A stretch of DNA of 64,000 bases from Erigeron canadensis (lineage: Eukaryota; Streptophyta; Magnoliopsida; Asterales; Asteraceae): contig NC_057766.1 in assembly GCF_010389155.1 (NCBI RefSeq), forward strand, positions 1,922,001 to 1,986,000. The letters are read 5' to 3'. Shown piece by piece: positions 1-8,949 of this stretch. Position 1 is the stretch's first letter. Every line of letters begins with the position of its first letter. Under the pieces are notes generated by a model. It did no database searches, was not told where the DNA came from, and was given only the letters and a program-made list of their open reading frames with translations. Made by a program: the position numbers and the translations under genes.

Positions 1-3000
1 TGCTCAACAACTTCTTGAAAATCCCGGGGATGATGGAGCTCCGGACAGTGATAAACCTGACGGTGAAAATGGAGCTGATGATGAAGACAAGTAAGCAGCT
101 ACAATCCCTATTCTTTTTATGGACTACTTTTGATTTCTCAAATCGATGTTTATTGTGGTTGGTATATGTTTTGCTAAAGTTAATTACTAATCTGGAGGTG
201 TCAGTTTCAACCCATTTACTTATGGATGGGTCGATTTGGGTTGTGTTTTTCTCAAACTGGTCAAATAATTTTTATAGCTAGAACAAGTTGAAATTTCAGC
301 ATGTTATGCATACAGCCTCCCAGACTAGTTTTATTCTAGCATGTTGGACTGGTTGTTTAAATACTTGTGTTTTTCTCAAACTGGTTAAAATGGAAATGGG
401 TTTAAAGTAGCCCAAAGTCTATTTATAGGCATACAGCCATCCAAATTGGTTCTTTTCAAAGAGTTGATTTGTTAGTGTAAACACTTTTGCTTATTAGATA
501 CAGTTACGACATTAATCGCTAGTAACTCGTGTATTTTTAGTTTAAAAATGGACAAAAGAAATTTCTTATACCTGAGCGCATTTTGTCTGACAACCCAACC
601 TGCAACCTCTTTTTAATGTTGTAAGATTATCTTTCAAGAGTGAGAAACGTTATGAAAAAGTGAAATAGAGACATTTGTCTATGTGGTAATTCGTAATTGC
701 ATGTAGCATCATACGTCCTTACGCCACAATTAGACCTGGCAAAATGGGCGGGTCGGGCGGGTTTGGATAACGGGTCAAAATGGGTACGGGTCGAAACGGG
801 TGCGGGTCAAAGCGGGTCATTTCAGGAATGCGGGTCTAACAGGTGCGGGTCAAAGCGGGTTGGGTGCGGGTCAACCCACACTTTTTTTTTCTTTTTTACA
901 AATCACGTCTTACCTAATTTTTTAAAATCAAGTAAAGACTTAATTAGATTTGTTGCTCAAAAGTGCGCGTATCATTTTTCAAACTAAATAATGTTTTTAA
1001 ATATGGTCACAACTTTAATATACATATGTTCACGTTATATATCATTATAAACATAAGCACTGTAATATATTAGAACAAGGTTAAAAGTTAATTAAATTAT
1101 CAACCAATAATAATATGATAAATAAAGATAAAGAAAAAAAACGTATTAGAAAAAGTAAAAATCAATTAGATTATCAACAAATACGAGTAATATATAAAAT
1201 GATAAATAAACATGAAGGAAAAGTTATGCATTAAAAAAATTAAAAGTCAATTAGAATATCAATAAGACAACATATTAAATAATAGTAATAAAATAAATAA
1301 AGATGAAGGAAGAAAAATATGTATAAAAAATTAAAGTTCAATTAAATTATCAACAAATAAAAACATAAAAATGTGATAGATAAAGACGATAAACAAATTG
1401 ATGCTTAATTGCTTAGTGACTAACATAACTACATAAGGACCTGAGTAATGTCGGCATATATCACATTAATGAGTAAAGCTTCAAATCTTCAATACCCAAT
1501 CACTCTAAATTTTAACACCCGCTCGACCCGCATAAAACTAATAATAACCTTAGATGCCATAAGTGAGACCCGCTTGTATATGTTTTCAGCCGCCCAGTTA
1601 TACCCAATCAATAAAATAATTTATCCAATTAAGCCCAATTCAATTGAAATGGGTATGCTTTGCCAGGGATAGCCACAATGATGATGGATCACGTTTTACA
1701 TTAGCTGTGGTCTTGTGGTTCCTACTACTGAACTGATAAATTGTCAGTCTCTAAGTTGGTGTGTGGAAATGGATTACAGATGTTTCCTCCATTTAGTTGC
1801 TCTCACATAACGTACATTGTTCTGGATATGTTGCATATAAGAAGATACATCAAGCAATGCTATATGCGGAAATTATAGAAGTTAAATTTCAATATTAAGT
1901 TATAATGCCGCATTCGGATTAAATTTATTGACAATACAATCTCTAAAAAGTTGCTATATAATCCAAGTTAAAATGATTGGGTGGTTTAATTGTTTTATTT
2001 AATCATCACATAGTGACATAGTCACATAGATATGCAAAATTAAAGGTTAATTATTGGGAAGGTTTGCACAAGCATTCATTGATGTTTTTGTCGCAAGTAT
2101 AAAATAGCTATTGATATTTTTTGCTGCCTGTTATCTGGAAAGCATGCATATTGTATTTTCTTAGTTTAGTTGATAGTGTTTTTATATGGTTGGAACTTGG
2201 AAGATATATCTATAGCCCAACTTTTTGCTTGCAATAGACATATAAAATCAAATATTATAGATAAATCTTAAACATATGTTTACCGTTCATGGCAGATGAT
2301 TCACTTCATTTTTCCAAGTTATGTTAGGAGTTAATATGTATGTGTGATTTGTTAACAAATTACTAAACCTTTGCAGTGATGTCAATGTCAAATTCCGAAA
2401 TTACCTACCTCATGATAAGCAGCTTCAGGAGGGTAAACTTGCTCCACCCCAATTACCGAAGTTTGAAGACCCTGTTGCTAGTGAACCTCCAGTTGAAGAG
2501 AAAAAAGAGGTAAGTTAGGGCTTCTAATGATTTTTTAATCTGTTAGTTATTTCTTTTATGAAACCGCGTGTTATAATAAATCTTATATAATTGTATACCA
2601 CTACATTAAATATTCTCCAGGATCCTTTCTTGAACATTGCCCCCAAAAAGCCAAACTGGGATCTTAGAAGGGATGTACAGAAGAAACTTGATAAGCTTGA
2701 AAAGCGCACACAGAAGGCCATCTTTCAAGTTATGGGTATGTGAATCCTTGCTATCTATTTATGCTGTATATAAATGGGTAGCATTCTACTCAAACGTGTA
2801 GTTCATCTTTTATTGTCTACATAACATTGCCTTTCTGTACCAAAAACAGATTGCACTTCGGTTTCCAGCATCTTATGAATTCTTTTATAAGTTTCATAAG
2901 ATGCCGGAAACCGAAGTGCAATCTGTTTTTGGTACAGAAAGGCAATCCATATTATCGATCTTACATGTGGAAAACAATTCAATTATGATATTGCTTTAAA

Positions 3001-3230
3001 ATGATTAAGTGTTTTTTTTATGCCATATACTGATATACCATAAGTTATTCTACCTTCTTACCTATGAACATCATATTTTTTTGACTTAAACATTCTCAAA
3101 ATGATTTTTTTTTTTTTTTGCTTTTTGGCACCTCACCTGTCTAAAATACCTTCCAATAAATACCTCAGAGCAACAAGAAAAACAAAAGCTGTTGGCTGAA
3201 GATGGTAGAGAAGATGATTCTGAGAACTAG
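1..3230 (+). CDS. CWF18/CCDC12-like pre-mRNA splicing factor, 3' part of gene (partial, 4 exons seen)
   Basis: The spliced reading frame runs through exons 2-90 (entered in frame from outside the window), 2377-2509, 2621-2735 and 3169-3230, stopping at TAG 3228-3230. All junctions are GT-AG (AA|GTAAGC, TTGCAG|T, GAG|GTAAGT, CCAG|G, GG|GTATGT, TCAG|AG) and phases agree. The protein holds VKFRNYLPHDKQL, then PKKPNWDLRRDVQKKLDKL and EKRTQKAIFQVM, and ends in an acidic tail. The FRNY.P and WDL+RD..KKL.KLE+RTQ+AI blocks are the signature of the cwf18 family (human CCDC12), a small spliceosome-associated protein acting in the nucleus. The N-terminal coiled-coil half lies upstream of the window. Introns 1 and 3 carry a hAT element and a long hairpin. 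The gene looks intact where visible. Confidence 0.9.
731..1671. mobile_element. Non-autonomous hAT-type transposon in CWF18 intron 1
   Basis: The 941-bp element starts TAGACCTGGCAAA and its other end, read on the opposite strand, starts TATCCCTGGCAAA (11 of 13 matching). It is flanked by a perfect 8-bp target-site duplication, gccacaat, at 723-730 and 1672-1679, which is the hAT superfamily hallmark. The left subterminal part (740-870) repeats GCGGGTCAAAGCGGGT-like units; such GC-rich subterminal repeats are usual binding regions for hAT transposases. No transposase coding is seen. The middle is AT-rich with loosely repeated TTAATTAAATTATCAACAAAT units (1080-1380). Confidence 0.88.
2826..2946. 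repeat. Near-perfect 54-bp inverted repeat (hairpin) in CWF18 intron 3
   Basis: Left arm 2826-2879 and right arm 2893-2946 are reverse complements at 53 of 54 positions, with a 13-nt loop (2880-2892). The one mismatch can pair as G-U in RNA. The sequence lies on the transcribed strand of the CWF18-like gene between exons at 2735 and 3169. No TSD is obvious. It could be a foldback element, a recent inverted duplication, or a small-RNA-producing hairpin. Confidence 0.9.
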
Positions 3231-3451
3231 AAAACAGCTTTCTAAGGTATACACATGCAACCTAGCTTACTCTTATAACATTTGTAATGTCTTAGCCTTA
3301 AATAGCCACGTTTGTTTTGGCTAAGCTTATGTTTTGAAGAGGGTACACTTAGTTATGCACTTATAACTTCATACGATGGCTGTGGTTTGTAAGGTTTGTA
3401 ATGTAGACTGGTAAAAGGCTCAGTTGGTTGGATTTGTTTCTATATTGTTTT

Positions 3452-3705
3452 TTTGGTAGGAACATTGTTATAGATTTTAGAAAATATTAAACATCTGTTC
3501 AAGTGTGATGAGTGATGACATGGTGGTGGTTCAGTCACTATGTTAGATTGATCTTTCCCAATTTCTGAACTGTGTTTATTTGGTAGGAACATTGATATAG
3601 GTTATTTTAGAAAATATCTAACATCTGTTCAAGTGTGATGACATGGTGATCGTTCAGTCACTTTGTTAGATTGGCCTTTCCCAATTTCTGAACTGGGTAT
3701 TCGAT
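3452..3705. repeat. Two-copy tandem repeat, ~127-bp period
   Basis: Copy 1 (3452-3578) and copy 2 (3579-about 3705) both run from TTTGGTAGGAACATTG through AACATCTGTTCAAGTGTGATG to CCCAATTTCTGAACTG. Copy 1 has a small extra GAGTGAT. The pair lies just 3' of the CWF18-like stop codon, probably in or beyond its 3' UTR. The rest of 3231-4082 is AT-rich non-coding DNA. Confidence 0.8.
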
Positions 3706-3845
3706 CTGTGTGTAGTGTCAATATTTTTCTGGTGAACGGTTTAATATAAAGACAACTTTGAGTTCTGACTGACATGATTTTTCGAACCGTTATTTTTAGC
3801 CAATTATTTATAGATATATATTTTACATTGGAGATGAGTCATAGA

Positions 3846-4037
3846 CCTGGGCGGAGCTACATACATTTAAGAAGGCGTAATTGTACCTGCTTTATATGGA
3901 GTAATTTTTTCCCTCATTATAGTGTTATTTAGTGTAAATTTTATGTAAATTTGATTTTTGAAACTCTTACTTTTGTCCATTAGCCTTGATAATTTCGATA
4001 AAGAACCCACCTGACAACAATTCTGGCTTCACCCAAG
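3846..4037. mobile_element. MITE-like remnant with degenerate terminal inverted repeats
   Basis: The segment starts ctgggcggagctac and ends attctggcttcaccca, whose reverse complement starts tgggtgaagcc. Such gggcggagc / gcttcaccc ends are familiar from abundant short plant repeats. No clear target-site duplication was found and the superfamily is not certain. Confidence 0.35.
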
Positions 4038-4349
4038 CTTGCAATTAAGATTTTGGTTTGTTCACTCAAAAGAGGAGCATATACTTGATCTAATATACTT
4101 ATACAGCATGCATAATGAGGTTGACAATTATAAACATTCATTATATAACTGTTTTTTTCTCCCTTTTCTTCTCCCCTTTCCAAAAGAGAAGCATATAGGA
4201 TATACGATAATGAGGTTGACAATTATCAAGATATATATTTTATAAAGTATGATAATATGAGGATCAAAATATTTATTCAGACGTCATGTCATGAGCTTGA
4301 AATCAGCTACCTGTTTAGCATTCTTTTGTTCAGGTGCTGAAAGTCTGAA

Positions 4350-4534
4350 GGATTGAGATTCTCTAAAGTTAATTAGAACTTTATTGGTAAAGTTAGTGAT
4401 CCTAACTCTTGAATTAAAATCAAGAGTCAAGATTTAAAGATGATTTTTGAATCTTGACCCTTGATTTCAATCCAAAGGTCAAGATACTTCCAACTTTATC
4501 AATAAAGTTGAAAGCAACTTTAGAGGATTTCAAT
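4350..4534. mobile_element. Mutator-type MITE, unit 1 copy
   Basis: About 185 bp with terminal inverted repeats of roughly 43 bp. The left end reads ATTGAGATTCTCTAAAGTT; the right end, reverse-complemented, reads ATTGAAATCCTCTAAAGTT; both continue towards AACTTTATTG.TAAAGTT. A 9-bp direct repeat aagtctgaa flanks it (4341-4349 and 4535-4543), as expected for Mutator-type insertions. The middle is itself partly palindromic (AATCTTGAC / GTCAAGATT). No coding capacity. Confidence 0.72.
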
Positions 4535-5032
4535 AAGTCTGAAAGCCTTCTTAAGCAAGGGTATTACAAAACTAAAAAATCTTTGCACTTCCATCCAAAC
4601 TTGTGTTTTTATCAACATATTGATTGAAAATGAATGAGAAAACTATTGTTGAAAAGAAATGTGTAATATTGATTGTGATAGAAAAATTGGTATTCGACAA
4701 GGAATTGAATTCCATATTGGGTTTTGTCTTCTAGAGGTCTCTCTTTCTTATTTCTATTCGCTTGCATTTTGCAAATATGTACTTTCTTGTGTATCTTAAT
4801 GTGACCAATGTGGCAATGTCTACCTATTTTTTACAAGTCAATCAATGAAAGGGTTATATACTTATTGTAATAGACTTGAATTTTGTTGTTAAGAATGTTT
4901 AAAGTCTGATAACTACAATATATCGTTTTGCTTTCTTGTAATTGTCAGATATCCCATTAGTGTCGGGTTATATACTTATTGTAATAGACTTGAATTTCAC
5001 GAGTCATTTTTGTGGTTATATATAGCAATACT

Positions 5033-5160
5033 GAATTAGGGGAAAAAGCGGCTTACATTGTTATCGAGATGAAGCCTCATAATGTCAGAATGTATGTCTT
5101 TTTATCAAGTTTATATGCAGCTTCGGGATATGTGCTGTTTCTGGTTTAAGGAAAGTCTCG
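5033..5160 (+). pseudogene. PPR protein relic, E-motif fragment (unit 1)
   Basis: Translation gives ELGEKAAYIVIEMKPHN then RMYVFLSSLYAASG, which fits the E motif after the PPR array in plant E/DYW-class proteins (pattern GE.AA..L.E..P.N...Y.LLSN.YA..G.W). Only about 35 codons survive. The frame then hits a stop and the DNA changes abruptly to NLR tail sequence. A fuller copy is at 16622-16795. It is a relic with no expected function. Confidence 0.65.
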
Positions 5161-5165
5161 GGTTA

Positions 5166-5825
5166 TATATGTCATGTATCTCAATCAGTTACTTCCATTT
5201 TTTACTATATGTCTGAATACTTTGAATCGTTCTCTAAATTTCAACTTCTAATCTCTTACAGGGTTGGCAGTTCTAGAAAAGTAACCAGGTCACCTGCATT
5301 TTGGAGATGCAATTTTCTTCGTTATGCATTTTGAAGTCCATAATCTTTTACATATTTGTCCAATTGATGGATGGCCATCTTTAAAATAGATCAGATATCC
5401 GGTTGACTCTATAGCAATGTTAACTTATAGTTGGTCAGTTGGTGAAATCAGGAACAAAAACAAAGGAATTTGGAAGTTATCATATCAGTTTGATCATGTG
5501 TACTTAACTTGGATTGAAGTTTTGGTGTATCCTGATGCACTTGAACTGGTAAAACTGTGATTATCGGGATAGAAATCTAAAGGGTTTCGGACAGATGCCG
5601 GAGGTTTTGACACGTGTGATATCTCAGACCCAATCTGGATTTGGCTTGTGCTTGCGTTCGATGTCTTTTGAGCAGTTTGTTAGTAGTTTGCTTTTTTAAG
5701 TTTTTGTTTAAAATAAAGTGAGTTTTTTTCCCCATCTTTCAGTTTCTTTTAAGTATTTTTTTTTTCTTTGTCAATTTTATTACTGAACTAAACCTTATGA
5801 ATTTCATGGGTTATTTATGTAAGGA
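5166..5825 (+). pseudogene. Fossil tail of a deleted NLR gene (unit 1)
   Basis: This block matches the last intron, terminal exon and 3' flank of both NLRs. It includes the acceptor ctcttacag and the exon GGTTGGCAGTTCTAG (5262-5276), seen also at 15982-15996 and 29869-29883. The match runs on through the 3' flank to about 5825. No LRR coding remains upstream; the block is joined directly to the PPR relic. It therefore marks a further NLR copy whose body has gone. Confidence 0.8.
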
Positions 5826-6103
5826 GGTTTTTTCCATTGTTTTGTAACTTCACGATGAACGATTGATGGGTGAAGAAACATAATTTGGTAATCATTGTGT
5901 TTGGCAGACTTTTTCTTCATGAAAGTCTTTTGTATGTTTGTAAAAAGACTAGATAGTGATGCCGCTTAAATTTATGGTTAAAAAGGGAGATCAAGACACA
6001 TGGTGTAACGTCTCAATTAAGGGTATTGTATGCATATATGTATTAAATGTTGTTGGTTAAAAAATTTCTTAGTTAACTAAATAGTTGTCAATGATAACTA
6101 GTA

Positions 6104-6292
6104 CTACTGGTTATAGGCATTTCAGGTTGTACTTAGGTTTTGAGTTCAATCCTTAGGGATGACAAGTCTTGGGGTTTTTTCCTTCGAATACTTGTAACAG
6201 AACATAGTCAACATCTCGTTGTCTAGGGTACGTGCAAGACTTCACCATTATACGGTGAGGTTTCCCTGATGTCACATACCGACTAACGGTTT
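6104..6292 (+). mobile_element. SINE-like repeat, unit 1
   Basis: The head has a pol III B-box-like string gagttcaatcc at 6142 (gagttcgatcc in the unit-2 copy) about 35 bp after ctggttataggca. A body with ggatgacaagtcttggggtttt and a tail rich in TTTATTTGTTTTTT follow. The layout resembles tRNA-derived plant SINEs. Ends and TSD are not defined. Confidence 0.45.
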
Positions 6293-6752
6293 ATTTGTTT
6301 TTTTAATCATTAAATAACCGAATGTATAAAATAACTACATGATTAAATAATATCATTAAGTCAATATAATTGTTTTTTATCTATTAAATTAAAAACAAAT
6401 AATCTTTATTAACATAATGGGTTAAATACTCCTTTAACCCCTTATAAAGAGTATTGAATTAAGATATTAAGCATATTTTTGTTCTCAAAATGCCCCTTTT
6501 AGCATATTTATGATTCTCAAAATGCTTTTCTACACACTACAACATTATATATGTATAAATATTATATTGTTATGTTTTTTGCTTTATTATATTAGTTCAC
6601 TATTTTTGTTATCAATATATATGTAATTGATTCTAATTTAATTAACATTGATCTTTCTATATAGTTTTCAAACAATTGACAGAATCTCATAATCAATATT
6701 TTTGACACACTCTGTAATCGATGTATTCATCCAAAATGGTAGTTATAAAATT

Positions 6753-6780
6753 CCGCTGCAACGTGCGGGTACTATGCTCG
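6753..6780 (+). mobile_element. Helitron-like 3' terminus, degenerate (unit 1)
   Basis: The string CCGCTGCAACGTGCGGGTAC followed by TATGCTCG resembles Helitron 3' ends, which have a short GC hairpin and end in CTRR (CTAG is the common form). Here CTCG replaces CTAG. The related strings at 32353 and 33528 face the other way. A duplicate lies at 19728-19755. Family membership is inferred from this motif only. Confidence 0.3.
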
Positions 6781-6818
6781 TATCTATACATCTATACAAC
6801 TTTATAAAGCAAACTACT

Positions 6819-6840
6819 CCCCCCCCCCCCCCCCCCCCCC
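6819..6840. repeat. Poly-C tract, 22 C (unit 1)
   Basis: An uninterrupted run of 22 C. The duplicate in unit 2 (19794-19811) has 18 C, while the surrounding ~4.7 kb is nearly identical. It is a slippage-prone mononucleotide tract, which also limits confidence in its exact length. Confidence 0.9.
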
Positions 6841-7381
6841 GCTTTAAATAATTAAGATTTTGAAATGACCATATTACCCCTTTTCTTTATTCATTAATTT
6901 AATATTTTCACATATTTATTTATAATACCCTTAATGAAATAAATTACAACATAGTTCATCCAACCTTAAAAAAACCATATTAACTCCTTTTACATCAATT
7001 GATTTACATTCACCATCACGCCACCATCACCGTCACCGCCACACCTCACTGCCATCGTCGCACACCTTCATCGCTACCACCATCACCGCTGGATCGCGCG
7101 GATATCCTTTTAGTTTTTAATAAAGTTCATTCGGTTTCAAGCAAACGGGGCCTAACTTTGTAATGGAATGGGATTAGAAGTGACAGGAATTAAATGGAGA
7201 GGGTTAAAAGTGTAATTGTAATATTTTGGCCAAACAAACCGACTCAACTACTCAAGGCTGTAAAAACTCCAGGAGCTAAAATAAACCCAAATGCCTAACA
7301 GAATCACTACAAATCAACAAGTTGCGATGAAGCTATGATATTCGGATACTTGTTTAATAACAGAATCACAATCACTACAAA

Positions 7382-7501
7382 TCACCAACTGTTTGTAAAA
7401 TGCCTCAACGAGACATGTTTTCATGGAATGTCATCATTTTACCACCTAATTGTGGAAGTCTGCCTGAATTTATGATGTGTATGAGTGCTTCTGCCCCTAG
7501 G
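7382..7501 (+). pseudogene. PPR motif relic (unit 1)
   Basis: One frame reads CKMPQRDMFSWNVII and stays open for about 40 codons. MP.RD..SWN.+I is the signature of the L/S-type repeats in PLS-class PPR proteins. The rest of the gene is missing. Together with the E-motif relic it shows that a PPR gene once lay in or near the ancestral repeat unit. Confidence 0.6.
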
Positions 7502-8949
7502 AAATGTAAATTGAAAGACATTATGAGAGGTACTCGTATATAAGATAATTTGCTTCTTTTATACCGCGACTATATATGTATTTCATTTCTATTTTTTTTT
7601 TCTTTGCCAAATTGATAGAGCAGAAATGTAATTTAGCTAGCCATACACTTATATAGTCTGTTCATAACCCGACTTAACCAACGAGTTTACTTTAACCTCC
7701 TGAACTATTTATTCTGATATTTGCTATGTAACAATCTAATTAATGGAGCTGTAACTTGTTAGTTTTGTTTGAAAACACAAGCCTTTGATGTAGAAACATG
7801 CAATTCTTTTGGTACGGGTTGAAATAGGCCAGGCAGGGTTGGATGTTTGAAAAGACTTAAAAAATCATGTTGGTTCGGTGTTTGAACACTTTGAAACTTG
7901 TAGTGGTAATCTGTGTGTGATATATGCTGAACCATTTTTTCTTTGTTGAACTCAACTGTACAACTATGTGACTACTTTGACGTTTAAAAGTTGTTTCTGT
8001 GTGTTTTTTCTTGCATGTTTAGCTTTTAATTGTCATCTCTAAGATGTTGCGTGTGGGTTTTAAGGCATATAACATGACACTAAAACTGTTTCATAATCTT
8101 ATCAAATTTTAATAACTGTGTCTGGATATTAGGAAATTAATATGGGTCGAGATGGCCACCTTTTCTCGACCCTAGATATTACGAGTATTATCAATGGTCT
8201 TGATTTGGCTCGAAACCTGCTTCTTTTTCCCTTTTCTCTCATCTTCTTTGACTCACTTCCTCTGTTTGCTTGTTTTTCTTTCTTCTCATAAGATCTTTTA
8301 AATTATATGATACTACATTATATACATATAGTTAATTTATTCATCAGTTAACTTATGAGCTAGTCCTTCTAGTATTCACCATAATGATCACAATTAAGAA
8401 TATAACACTTGCTAATTTTTTAAAAGAAAAGGAAGAATACTATATGAAATTTGGTGCAAAACAGAGGAATAATGACAAATATGTCAATTCTAGACATATA
8501 GTTTATTCGGCCGTCCAGTCCACCCCACTGATTGAGGTAGGTAGTCAATTGTTATCAATGGTCTTCCTCGTCTTCCTTTTGATAAAATAAATCACTCATT
8601 TTGTTCACATACATTTCTCATTGATAATAATTATACTTGCATAAACAAACAGCAAGCAAGCTACAGATTCATAGCATAATCACTTCCCAGGTACTTATAT
8701 TGTTTTTTTGAATTTTATTATGATCGATAGTAACTAGTGAGGAGATCTATACAAGTAACTTGACCCCAACTAAGTTAAGATATTAATTAGGACCAAATGT
8801 TTTATAGTATATATAATCAAGTAAAAGTTATAGAGATATATCTACATCTTCATCTTTAAGGGATTATCTCTATGATATAGTCGATCATATAGTGATATAC
8901 CATTCTGAATTGCTAGTCGGATCAATGTGATGTTATAGGTCTCACTGAA

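Noticed and set aside
697..987. 96-codon open frame at the left end of the hAT element
   Set aside because: Encoded by the GCGGGTCAAA subterminal repeats; repetitive G/S/V-rich peptide, not a gene.
6104..6292. tRNA gene suggested by a B-box-like string (also 12800 and 26896)
   Set aside because: No cloverleaf or anticodon arm can be formed; the strings fit SINE heads better.
8384..8590. 68-codon open frame upstream of NLR-A (and its duplicate at 21355-21561)
   Set aside because: Low-complexity composition, no domain and no relation to known proteins. It is identical in both units only because the DNA is duplicated. Part of it might be a 5' UTR exon of the NLR, but I cannot show that.
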